Shown one piece after another: positions 45,601-53,075 of a stretch of 64,000 bases of DNA. The DNA is from Bacteroidales bacterium (GTDB taxonomy: Bacteria; Bacteroidota; Bacteroidia; Bacteroidales; UBA932), in NCBI GenBank assembly GCA_017519185.1, contig JAFWSX010000006.1:269526-333525 (forward strand), given 5' to 3'. Each line of letters opens with the position of its first letter. The first letter of the stretch is position 1. The notes beneath the pieces were generated by a model. It did no database searches and was not told where the DNA came from. It saw only the letters and a program-made list of their open reading frames with translations. A program made the position numbers and the translations under genes.

Positions 45601-45750
45601 TATCACTGCAGCACCGATTACCGGCAGGTTGTCGGCATCGACGACAGTACCGCGAACGGAATTCTGGGCATAAACTGAATTCATACCCAACAGGCTGATA
45701 GCAACGATCATTGCGAACGATGCTAACTTTTTAAGAAGTTGCCTTGTCAT
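42622..45750 (-). CDS. SusC/RagA-family TonB-dependent glycan transporter
   Basis: A 1042-residue outer-membrane transporter. Order: signal peptide (to about residue 28), carboxypeptidase-like regulatory domain ([37 protein letters not shown]), TonB box ([10 protein letters not shown]), plug (SLTGSVASV region to [38 protein letters not shown]), then the barrel, ending [10 protein letters not shown]. These are the full hallmarks of SusC proteins, which import oligosaccharides of several sugars with their SusD lid. Its -7 box is at 45809-45802. The CE6-GH51 gene upstream and GH54 downstream suggest an arabinoxylan-type ligand. Confidence 0.96.
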   Translation of the reverse strand: [1042 protein letters not shown]

Positions 45751-45801
45751 AGATAGTTAATATGTTAGGTTAAAAAGTGTATCCTGATGAGATAATTATG
45801 A

Positions 45802-45809
45802 TAAAGGTA
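45802..45809 (-). promoter_or_regulatory. Probable -7 box for susC
   Basis: TACCTTTA on the minus strand matches TAnnTTTG except the last base and lies 51 bases before the SusC ATG. The surrounding AT-rich 100 bases hold no gene. Confidence 0.4.
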
Positions 45810-45848
45810 GAAGTTTAAAATGATATAATCATAAAAATGAAGAGAAAT

Positions 45849-48800
45849 TTATTCTTGGGGCTTCAGCTTCAGTATTCCGATGGAGTTCTCGGGCATATTG
45901 AATGTGAAGCTCTTACGGACGGTGCCAAGGTTCTTTGTGTGAGGTACCACCGGCTCGCTGTATTTCACGCGGCGGCCGAAGCGGGATGCCATGCTCACGA
46001 GGGCGGGACGCTCTCCGGCTGCAGGCCTTCCGAATCCTGCCGGAGCGGCATAGTCGGGGTGGCTCGAGTAATAGTTCGCATCACCCTGGTTCTTGATGGA
46101 AGTGTCGTGTGATGATATGAACTCGACGGTGGCTTCGTATATGATGCCGTTGCCGGTATTGACTGTAATGAGTTTGTCCACAGCCTCGGCATTGACGAAT
46201 TTGATGAAGATTTCGCCAGTCTCGGTGTCGATGGTGGGAGAGGTGTATACATTCTTGTCAACAGCCTTGCCGTCCATCACATCGGACATCCTGAAGGCAC
46301 GGTCGCCGGCAGTGGAGAACAGCTGCTGATACCAGTAGTTGGTGGAGCGCCACATTCCGCGGTTGTCGAACCATATGAGATTGGAGTTCCACTTGTTGAA
46401 ACCTTTCTTGCAGAAGAGCGGGGCATATGCTGCCATAACCACCATATCGGAGTTGCGCTCGAGACTGGTCCAGTATGCCGCCTCGGCCATAGCTGAGGAG
46501 AAGGCGTTGTTGTCGCGGTTGTTTGCGAACTCTCCCACGAACACGCGGGTCGGTTTCTTTCGGTCGTATTTGTTTCCATCTGCACCACGGACCTTGTCGG
46601 GAAGGTAGCGGTCCTGATTGGTATAGAACCAGTCGTCATTCCTGTAGTAATGCTCGTCGACGATGGTGTCGGGATACTTGCTGTCGATTTCCGACATATT
46701 GGCGTCGAATTCTGGTCCGCTCGCTGCGGAACCGGCGGTAGACACGATAGTAATCTCTGGATATTTCTCCTTGACGGCCTTGTAGATGATGTCAAAGCGT
46801 TCCCAGAACTCAGGACCCTTGTTCTCGTTGCCGATGCCAAGATACTTCAGGTTGAAAGGTGCAGGATGGCCGAGTCTGGCACGCATTGCACCCCATTCCG
46901 TGTCGATGCTGCCGTTGCAGAACTCGATGAAGTCGAGGGCGTCTTTAACGAAGATGTTGTAGAAACGGTCGCGGTCAGCCTGGGTGTCGAGCGGTGCTAT
47001 GTACTGGTGGCCGGCAAACTGGCAGGTTACGCCGTTGTTCAGAACAGGCAGGGGAGTCGCACCAAGACCTTCGGCAATAAGCAGGTACTCATAGAAGCCG
47101 ATGTACTGAGAGGTCCAGTAACCCCAGTGATTGCGGAAGCCGAGGCGCTCCTCGCGCGGGCCTATTGAGTTCTTCCAGAACACCTGGCCGAAGTAGTTCG
47201 TGCCTTCAGAAGCGCATCCGCCGGGGAAGCGCATAAATGTGGGATGAAGAGCCTCAAGGGCCTCCAGCAGGTCCTTGCGGAAAGGACCGTAAGTTCCGTT
47301 CTTCCAGAGCTGTGATGCTTCAGGGACCAGGGTCACGAAATCCAGCCAGAAGGTGCCGGGAGAATCAGCGACGATGGCCAGTCGGCAGTCAACCGAGCGC
47401 TCTGCCTTGAGCTGGGCTGTATATTTCTTCCAATCCCCGCCTAGGCCTGCGAAGCGCACCACATTTGAGTTTGCGGTACCTTGTGCATCTTCAAGATATA
47501 CTGATATTACACCATTATAGTCGGATCCCTGCAGATAGAGGCCGAGGTCATAGCTGACCCCCTGCACTGCCGGGATGGACGGAGTCTGTGTGTTGTTGGA
47601 ATAGGTCAGGCCGCGTCCGCGTGCATACGGAGCGATGCCGAACCCGTTGGCTGCGATGCCGAAACCTTCGCCGGGCTGTTCTATGTCAAAACGGACTGAA
47701 TACTGCTTGTAGCGCAGTTCGTCATCATATTTGTCAGAAGGGTCGTAGTCGTACCAGCGTTTGAGGTTCTTCACGAGCGGTTTGTCGTCGACTGTATGGG
47801 CGAAGCCTTTCGCTCCCTCCTTGCTTATCACTGTCCATCCGAAGAAGACGGTGTCTGAGTATGAGAATTCATTCTTGTCAGGTGCGTCAGGTACGTTATA
47901 GGCCTGGAAAGAGTTGTTCTGGATCAGCTGGGCGCTGATGCCGCCGTCCACGCTCTGGTTGATGTCTTCGAAGAAAATGCCGGCGAGTGTGGGGCTGATC
48001 TCGATGCCGAGTTTCTTCGGCTGGAGTGTGAGGGTGCGTGTCTCGGGTTTCTTGAAGCCCTGGAGCTGGAGCATCTTGTCGGCCATACGGTAGCCCATCA
48101 GACGCATTCCTTCTGTGCTGAAGTGGAACTGGTCGCCGGTACTCTCGCATCCCAGTGCAGAGATGATGTAGGCATTGGGCATTACTTCCGGCAGGTGGGG
48201 CAGCACCACTTCGTTGAATGCCGCGCACACTCCGTCAGCTTCTGCATATTTGAGCTCTCCGGCCAGCAGGGGAATCTCGTCGGGATTCAGGCCGAGGTCG
48301 GCGCAGAGGTCGTCGTGGATCTTCTTCACACGTCCGGGCCATTCCTGGTCATCGGGGTTGGACTCGCCCTGATGCAGCAGCATACCCTTGATGACACCGT
48401 ATTTCTGAGCTTCACGGGCGGTCTCCATCAGGCGCTGGTATGGGTTCATCCCATATTCCTTGGCCATACCTATGAGCCAGCTGCGGGAAGGGTCTGCGGC
48501 TTCCATAGCCAGATATTCCTCGCAGGCATCCTTGTCCCAAAGCTCAAGCTTGGCGCCGGCCACTGACACGTTGATCACGCCTACGCGGTATTTCTCGGGC
48601 AGCACCTCAATCATCTTGCGGCCGAAGAAGTCGACAGGCCCCATATTGTTAGTCTCGCGGCAGATGGGCGGCACTGCAGTGTACCAGTGGTTGCGCACAC
48701 GCTCGAAGCGGGGCATATCTACTGCCGCCATAAACTGGAAACGGGGGTCGTTGAAATCCTTATCCTGCTCGGCAGGGCGTGCGCCTGCCTCCATATTGGA

Positions 48801-48905
48801 CTGGCCGAAGCAGAGATAGATGAAGAAATTGGGATCGGGCGTCTGTGCCTTGGCTTGCAGGCTCACGAAGAGGACCGCAAGGAGAAGAAGAACTCTTTTG
48901 TACAT
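45849..48905 (-). CDS. CE6 acetylxylan esterase fused to GH51 arabinofuranosidase
   Basis: A 1018-residue secreted two-enzyme protein. ATG 48905 starts the signal peptide (MYKRVLLLLAVLFVSLQAKA). Residues about 25-285 are an SGNH/SASA-type CE6 esterase, with Ser36 in CFGQSNM, LLHQGESNPDDQEW and the His of GDQFHFSTEG. Residues about 295-1018 are a GH51 arabinofuranosidase, beginning ISPTLAGIFFEDINQSVDGGISAQLIQNNSF; acid/base E694 in GIGNENKG and nucleophile candidate E792 in VFVGEFANN. One protein would therefore deacetylate xylan and release arabinofuranose side chains. It precedes susC by 98 bases. The GH51 half resembles the 19957 enzyme more than the 24568 one. Confidence 0.9.
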   Translation of the reverse strand: MYKRVLLLLAVLFVSLQAKAQTPDPNFFIYLCFGQSNMEAGARPAEQDKDFNDPRFQFMAAVDMPRFERVRNHWYTAVPPICRETNNMGPVDFFGRKMIEVLPEKYRVGVINVSVAGAKLELWDKDACEEYLAMEAADPSRSWLIGMAKEYGMNPYQRLMETAREAQKYGVIKGMLLHQGESNPDDQEWPGRVKKIHDDLCADLGLNPDEIPLLAGELKYAEADGVCAAFNEVVLPHLPEVMPNAYIISALGCESTGDQFHFSTEGMRLMGYRMADKMLQLQGFKKPETRTLTLQPKKLGIEISPTLAGIFFEDINQSVDGGISAQLIQNNSFQAYNVPDAPDKNEFSYSDTVFFGWTVISKEGAKGFAHTVDDKPLVKNLKRWYDYDPSDKYDDELRYKQYSVRFDIEQPGEGFGIAANGFGIAPYARGRGLTYSNNTQTPSIPAVQGVSYDLGLYLQGSDYNGVISVYLEDAQGTANSNVVRFAGLGGDWKKYTAQLKAERSVDCRLAIVADSPGTFWLDFVTLVPEASQLWKNGTYGPFRKDLLEALEALHPTFMRFPGGCASEGTNYFGQVFWKNSIGPREERLGFRNHWGYWTSQYIGFYEYLLIAEGLGATPLPVLNNGVTCQFAGHQYIAPLDTQADRDRFYNIFVKDALDFIEFCNGSIDTEWGAMRARLGHPAPFNLKYLGIGNENKGPEFWERFDIIYKAVKEKYPEITIVSTAGSAASGPEFDANMSEIDSKYPDTIVDEHYYRNDDWFYTNQDRYLPDKVRGADGNKYDRKKPTRVFVGEFANNRDNNAFSSAMAEAAYWTSLERNSDMVVMAAYAPLFCKKGFNKWNSNLIWFDNRGMWRSTNYWYQQLFSTAGDRAFRMSDVMDGKAVDKNVYTSPTIDTETGEIFIKFVNAEAVDKLITVNTGNGIIYEATVEFISSHDTSIKNQGDANYYSSHPDYAAPAGFGRPAAGERPALVSMASRFGRRVKYSEPVVPHTKNLGTVRKSFTFNMPENSIGILKLKPQE

Positions 48906-48924
48906 TGTCAAATTGATTTGATAA

Positions 48925-48932
48925 CAAATTTA
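48925..48932 (-). promoter_or_regulatory. -7 box for the CE6-GH51 gene
   Basis: TAAATTTG on the minus strand is a perfect -7 box, 19 bases before the ATG at 48905 and just downstream of a terminator, so this gene can start its own transcript. Confidence 0.6.
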
Positions 48933-48947
48933 CAAAAATAAAGTAAA

Positions 48948-48973
48948 GAAGGCCCGGGATTTCCCGAGCCTTC
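48948..48973 (-). terminator. Terminator after the lipocalin-like gene
   Basis: GAAGGCCCGGG and CCCGAGCCTTC form an 11-base stem with one mismatch and a 4-base loop, with A- and T-rich flanks on both sides. It lies 28 bases after the stop at 49002 and separates that gene from CE6-GH51. Confidence 0.75.
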
Positions 48974-49001
48974 TTTTTTACATAAAGCAGTAAGTGCGCC
49001 G

Positions 49002-49487
49002 TTACTCTCTACGCTTGTATGTATAAGTTACTGTCCTTACGCCAAGCAATTCTTCCTGCTGGATGACGAGAGTCTTGTCTGTCAGTTCCAGCACGTCGAA
49101 GGTGCCTGACAGCATCATACTGTAGGTGAGTCCCTCAGTCAGCCAGAGAGTCTTCTTGAAAGAGATTTTCCTCTGGTCGGCATTGTAGGTGAAGATTGTT
49201 CCGTCTACGTCCACGTCGTCAAGGTCGAAGTCAGTGAAACTGCCTTTCTTGGCAAGAGCTGTGGGAACGGGGAATTCTGACAATGACAGATAGAAGTGGA
49301 CTTTGGTGTAGTCGTAATCGGTGGTCTTGACACCTTCAGAAGATTGTATGGCTTCGGTCTTGGTCTGCAAGGCCCAGATGCCATAGATGTTTCCACTAAC
49401 GTCACCGGTATGGGGAACAAGCTGTTTGTCGCAAGATGTGAAGATTGCAAGGCAGGCGATAGCTGCAAGCAAAAAGTGTTTTTTCAT
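49002..49487 (-). CDS. Lipocalin-like lipoprotein
   Basis: A 161-residue lipoprotein: signal peptide with lipobox AIFTSC (Cys19), then GNIYGIWALQTKTEAI and a run of short beta strands ending SGTFDVLELTDKTLVIQQEEL, which matches the lipocalin-like domain found in many small Bacteroidetes lipoproteins. ATG 49487 was chosen over an in-frame ATG at 49721, which lies inside the GH10 coding sequence. No enzymatic motif is visible. Its place inside the locus between a xylanase and the CE6-GH51 gene makes a role in glycan or small-ligand binding plausible, but it is not a recognised SusE/SusF protein. Confidence 0.75.
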   Translation of the reverse strand: MKKHFLLAAIACLAIFTSCDKQLVPHTGDVSGNIYGIWALQTKTEAIQSSEGVKTTDYDYTKVHFYLSLSEFPVPTALAKKGSFTDFDLDDVDVDGTIFTYNADQRKISFKKTLWLTEGLTYSMMLSGTFDVLELTDKTLVIQQEELLGVRTVTYTYKRRE

Positions 49488-49548
49488 AACGTTTATGTTT
49501 AGTATATCTTTTCTAAGGCAACAATAATCGTTCCAAAGTGAACTGCTG

Positions 49549-50700
49549 TCACTGTCTGTCCAGTCCTGAGCGCTGCAGGAGATAGGCGTGGAGCTTGAGA
49601 TATGCGTCCTTGCGCCGGTAGCTGTAGCTGTAGAGGAGGGGCTCCTTGCTGTAGCCAAGCCAGGAATTCTTGTCGCTGACTCCCCAGAAACTGATGCCGC
49701 CCCGTTGCGTCTCGGGCACAATCTTCAGGTACTGGTCGAATATGTAAACTATGGTCTCTCCCTGGTCGGCATTGCCCATTGTCACATCCAGTTCGGAGAT
49801 GCGCACCTTCTTGCCGGTCTTCACAAGGCGCTCCAGCATCTTACTGATATTCTCCCGTGGCACGTCCGCCGAGATATGCATCTGGGTGCCGATTCCTGTC
49901 ACGTCAGGATTGCCTTCGGCATACTTGCAGATGGCTTCAAGCTTGCCGCCAAGCCATTCGAGACTGTATTCGTTGATGTAGAGGTCAGCTGTCTTTCCGC
50001 TGCTCTCTAGGGCCTCCCTGGCTGCGCGGAACGCACTGTCCACGAATTCTTTCGTGCCGCCCTCGTAGTAGCTGCCCCACAAGAATTTGTGATAGTCGGT
50101 CGTAGCCGTGTTGGCACTGCTGCGCCACTCCCCGGAGTCGGCGAAAACCTCGTTGACCACATCCCAGCCATATACGTCGAAATGCTTGACCATAGCATTT
50201 ACCCATTCCTTGTGGGCTTTGCGGACAAGGGCCGCAGCTGAATCGGCACTTGGAGCACCGTCAATCAGAGGATTGAGGAAGTCGCACTGCTGCTGGTTAT
50301 GCCAGCCGAGGGTATGCCCGAAGAGCTTAAGACCGCAGCCTGAAGCCCATTCAGCCATTTTGTCAGCCCTGCTGAAGTCGAATACACCGTTTTTGGTCAC
50401 GATGTTGTCGTGCTTCATCTCATTGCCGAAAGTCACTGCCTCGAAGTCACGACCGAGCACGACTCTCAGCGAGTCGTCATTCACATACGTGGAATATGAG
50501 AACTCGGCGCCTATCAAAAGCCCGTTGGCTTTGGCCAGATCCTTAAGGCCCCATTTGTACACGGCCGCAGGAGTGTTGTCTACAGGGGTGTAAGGACCTG
50601 GGTCAGGTTTGTTGTCCGGTGTAATCTTTTCATCGCAGGAGCACATAAGTGCAGATACGAGCAGGATTATGGCGAAGTAAAGGCAGTGCAGGTTTTTCAT
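49549..50700 (-). CDS. GH10 endo-beta-1,4-xylanase (lipoprotein)
   Basis: A 383-residue lipoprotein xylanase. The signal peptide ends in VSALMCSC (Cys20 or Cys22), followed by a Pro/Asp-rich linker (ITPDNKPDPGPYTPVDN). The GH10 barrel carries E184 as acid/base in GWDVVNEVFADS and E303 as nucleophile in VRISELDVTMG, with HTLGWHNQQ on strand 3. The barrel is slightly shorter than that of the other GH10 proteins here. A lipid anchor plus linker fits a surface-exposed endoxylanase that makes oligosaccharides for SusCD. It follows GH43 with a 6-base gap and precedes the lipocalin-like gene by 61 bases. Confidence 0.93.
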   Translation of the reverse strand: MKNLHCLYFAIILLVSALMCSCDEKITPDNKPDPGPYTPVDNTPAAVYKWGLKDLAKANGLLIGAEFSYSTYVNDDSLRVVLGRDFEAVTFGNEMKHDNIVTKNGVFDFSRADKMAEWASGCGLKLFGHTLGWHNQQQCDFLNPLIDGAPSADSAAALVRKAHKEWVNAMVKHFDVYGWDVVNEVFADSGEWRSSANTATTDYHKFLWGSYYEGGTKEFVDSAFRAAREALESSGKTADLYINEYSLEWLGGKLEAICKYAEGNPDVTGIGTQMHISADVPRENISKMLERLVKTGKKVRISELDVTMGNADQGETIVYIFDQYLKIVPETQRGGISFWGVSDKNSWLGYSKEPLLYSYSYRRKDAYLKLHAYLLQRSGLDRQ

Positions 50701-50706
50701 TTTATC

Positions 50707-52155
50707 CTATTCGACAGGTGAAAAGAACTTGAAATCCCACTTGGAATTGTCGCTTTTGAAGTCGAATGGTGCAAGGGTGGGGGAGCAGTCTCCAAGAGAG
50801 ATCAGGGCATAGGGTTCGTCGTGTCCCGGGATGGCTTTTGGCATAATGCGGAATGTACCGTCGGTGAGCTGGTCGATGCGCCACAACTGTTCGTCAGCGC
50901 CTGTGAATTGCGGGACCGCCTCGACTTCGGCTTTGCCGTTGGCTGCAAGTGCACGCTCGGTGCCTGCTATCAGGATTTTGTAGTAGGGACCTCCGAGATA
51001 TCCTCCGGCCTCGGGCACGGGGATGACAGTCCATCTCTGCCAGGGACGGGCCATATAATAGCCGTTCCTCACTTCGATGACGCCTTCGGGCCAGGTGCCG
51101 ATGACATCTTCGAGCTTCTGCTCCTCGAGTATGACATCAGTCTGTCCGTCGCTGCTCCTGCCGAGGCCGCGCATTGCGCCGGGAGCGCGAACGAAGTCGA
51201 CTTCCAGCTCGAGGGCGTAGCCGCTGCGGACTGACTGGATCTCATAGGTTCCCTCACGGAAGGCTTCACCGGCTACCGGCCAGCCGTCCTTCCAGAGGAG
51301 CGGACGGATGCCGAGCACGCTGCGGCCACTGCGGTCCATATCAGCCTCCCAATGGAAGGACATCTTTTCGACGCCTTCTTCCTCGACATAGCGGCCGAAA
51401 TGTCCGGGACCGACGAGTCGGCCTTCGGTAGTTATGACGGACTTGCCGCCGCCCTGTATCATCGAGCGGCCGACATTGTCAATGAACGGTCCTTTGGGAT
51501 TGCGGGAACGGCCGACCACGATGTTGTAGGTGGAGTTTACACCGTCGCAGCAGGTGCCGTGGGTGCCGAGCAGGTAGTACCATCCGTCACGGTACATCAT
51601 CGTGGAAGCTTCCATATTCCTGCCGACGTCTATGGCTTCGTTGCCCTCGACGCGACGGCCGGTGGCCGGGTCTATCTCGACCTGGCGGATATGTCCGAAA
51701 TATGTACCTGCGGTGAGCCACATCCTTCCGTCGGGGCCGATCAGGACACCGGGGTCGATGGCGTTGAAATCCTCGTCGACGAGCGATTCAAGCACCATCA
51801 CAGGCTCGGAGTAGGCGAAATCGGGCGATTCCGGGTCGAGAGTCTTGTTCCACATAGTCATTATCTTGCTGGCGTGGCCGCCGCCCATTCCGCCGCCGGT
51901 TGTTCCGTAGATGACGAGATATCTGTCGCCGATCTTGATTGCGTCGGGAGCCGCACCGCCGCCGGGCCTTACGGCTCCGCCGTGCCAGTTCCAGCCGTCC
52001 TCGGAAATGAGTCCTCCGCCACCGGTTCCGAAAGTGTAGTATTTGCCGTCACATTCTACAATGGAAGACGGATCGTGGATGAAAGGTGATCCTGTCTGGG
52101 CAAAAGACAAAATGCCCGACAGGAGAATTGAAATTGTTATGATGATTCTTTTCAT
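50707..52155 (-). CDS. GH43-type glycosidase with C-terminal beta-trefoil-like region
   Basis: A 482-residue secreted protein (signal peptide MKRIIITISILLSGILSFAQ). The five-bladed propeller shows the catalytic-base candidate D28 in FIHDPSSIVECDGKYYTFGTG, the AIDPGVLIGPDGRMWLT aspartate, and the acid candidate Glu in NMEASTMMYRDGWYYLLGTHGTCCDG. This arrangement is close to endo-1,5-alpha-arabinanases and related GH43 enzymes. The last about 130 residues (YYMARPWQRWTVIPVPEAGGYLGGPYYKI and on) resemble a ricin-like beta trefoil. It could cut arabinan or remove arabinose. It is 15 bases downstream of the 260-residue gene and 6 bases upstream of GH10, hence one operon. Confidence 0.85.
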   Translation of the reverse strand: MKRIIITISILLSGILSFAQTGSPFIHDPSSIVECDGKYYTFGTGGGGLISEDGWNWHGGAVRPGGGAAPDAIKIGDRYLVIYGTTGGGMGGGHASKIMTMWNKTLDPESPDFAYSEPVMVLESLVDEDFNAIDPGVLIGPDGRMWLTAGTYFGHIRQVEIDPATGRRVEGNEAIDVGRNMEASTMMYRDGWYYLLGTHGTCCDGVNSTYNIVVGRSRNPKGPFIDNVGRSMIQGGGKSVITTEGRLVGPGHFGRYVEEEGVEKMSFHWEADMDRSGRSVLGIRPLLWKDGWPVAGEAFREGTYEIQSVRSGYALELEVDFVRAPGAMRGLGRSSDGQTDVILEEQKLEDVIGTWPEGVIEVRNGYYMARPWQRWTVIPVPEAGGYLGGPYYKILIAGTERALAANGKAEVEAVPQFTGADEQLWRIDQLTDGTFRIMPKAIPGHDEPYALISLGDCSPTLAPFDFKSDNSKWDFKFFSPVE

Positions 52156-52170
52156 TGTTGCCGGGTTTTA

Positions 52171-52953
52171 TCAGTTGCAGGTTATGGTATAGTTCGTGAC
52201 GGGATTGCCGTGGTCGTCGATGAAGCGGGCGCAGAATTCGCTCATTCCCGGGCCGTTCATCGTGACGCCTCTAAGGATGTTGCGGCCCTTCTTCAGGGTT
52301 ATGCGGTCCGACACGGCACTGTCGACGCCCATATGGCGGTCTCCGGCCAGCAGGAGCAGTTCTTCCCCGTTTACCCACCATCTGGCGGCCTTGTTGGAGC
52401 CGATGGAGAGCCTTACGTTCTCGATGTCTTCATCGCAGTTGATGACTGTGACTGTCCAGAAAATCACGCCGTAGCGGTCTTTGTCCAGGCCTGTGGCGAA
52501 GCGGAACAGCTTGACGAAGAAGTGGTCGCTGTCGAGTGCGTGCCAGGTAAGTGTGGCCTTGACGAACTTCGGCTCATTCTGCCCGCCTCCAACCGGCCGC
52601 CTGGCCGTAAGGTCCACCGGGGGCTGATATTCCATTGTGACCTTGACTTTGTCTCCATCCCTGGGGATGACGGTCAGCTGGTTCGGAAAGTACTCGACGC
52701 TGAGGTTTTCACGTGTATAGGAGTCGGTGAACACCCTGTTGGTAGAGTTTGGCTTGCTGATGGGTTCGAGTATCATCCAGCGCCTGATGAAGCCTTCTGC
52801 GTCAGGGGTGGCCGAAGGTGTGGTCACGGGCGTGAAATAGCCTTTCAAGGCTTCAGCCACGTCAACTTTCGCGCTTTTCTTCTGGGCCGATCCGGTGAAA
52901 GACACAAATACGGACAGAAGCAGTGTCAGAACAAGTTTTGGGAAATAATGCAT
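52171..52953 (-). CDS. Secreted 260-residue protein of unknown function, xylan-locus associated
   Basis: ATG 52953 begins a signal peptide (MHYFPKLVLTLLLSVFVSFTGSAQ). The mature part reads as beta-sandwich domains: FIRRWMILEPISKPNSTNRVFTDSYTRE (about 70-97), then GVIFWTVTVINCDEDIENVRLSIGSNKAARWWVNGEELLLLAGDR, which resembles the sugar-binding jelly roll found before some esterases and rhamnosidases, ending CARFIDDHGNPVTNYTITCN. I recall similar N-terminal modules in xylan esterases of Prevotella-like bacteria, but here no esterase follows. It may be a stand-alone binding module or accessory protein. First gene of the minus-strand operon, facing the divergent GH10. Confidence 0.65.
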   Translation of the reverse strand: MHYFPKLVLTLLLSVFVSFTGSAQKKSAKVDVAEALKGYFTPVTTPSATPDAEGFIRRWMILEPISKPNSTNRVFTDSYTRENLSVEYFPNQLTVIPRDGDKVKVTMEYQPPVDLTARRPVGGGQNEPKFVKATLTWHALDSDHFFVKLFRFATGLDKDRYGVIFWTVTVINCDEDIENVRLSIGSNKAARWWVNGEELLLLAGDRHMGVDSAVSDRITLKKGRNILRGVTMNGPGMSEFCARFIDDHGNPVTNYTITCN

Positions 52954-52973
52954 ACTGGAGGTGATTAGGGTCC

Positions 52974-53000
52974 TTATTATGACAAATTTAGTCATAATAA
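52974..53000. promoter_or_regulatory. Perfect 10-base palindrome in the divergent promoter
   Basis: TTATTATGAC (52974-52983) and GTCATAATAA (52991-53000) are perfect inverted arms around a 7-base spacer. It covers the minus-strand -7 box (TAAATTTG, 52990-52983) and lies just upstream of the plus-strand -7 box at 53016, so one bound protein could act on both transcripts. It is a likely operator; the regulator is unknown. Confidence 0.65.
52983..52990 (-). promoter_or_regulatory. -7 box for the minus-strand xylan operon
   Basis: TAAATTTG is a perfect -7 box, 29 bases before the ATG at 52953, and lies within the palindrome. Confidence 0.6.
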
Positions 53001-53015
53001 GTGTACATTATTATT

Positions 53016-53023
53016 TAACTTTG
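53016..53023 (+). promoter_or_regulatory. -7 box for the 53076 GH10 gene
   Basis: TAACTTTG is a perfect -7 box, 52 bases before the ATG at 53076. Confidence 0.6.
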
Positions 53024-53075
53024 GCGCTTGAAATCATTGCATCCCAAGAAATAATCAACTGTATTACCTATAATT

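Noticed and set aside
45820..45832. ATGAT-ATA-ATCAT palindrome upstream of susC as operator.
   Set aside because: Arms of only five AT-rich bases are expected by chance in such a stretch.
49002..49487. The lipocalin-like lipoprotein as a SusE/SusF surface glycan-binding protein.
   Set aside because: It is much shorter than SusE/SusF proteins and lacks their repeated immunoglobulin-like domains.
49488..49721. A longer N-terminus for the lipocalin-like protein.
   Set aside because: It runs into the GH10 coding sequence and has shadow-like composition; ATG 49487 starts a standard lipoprotein signal.
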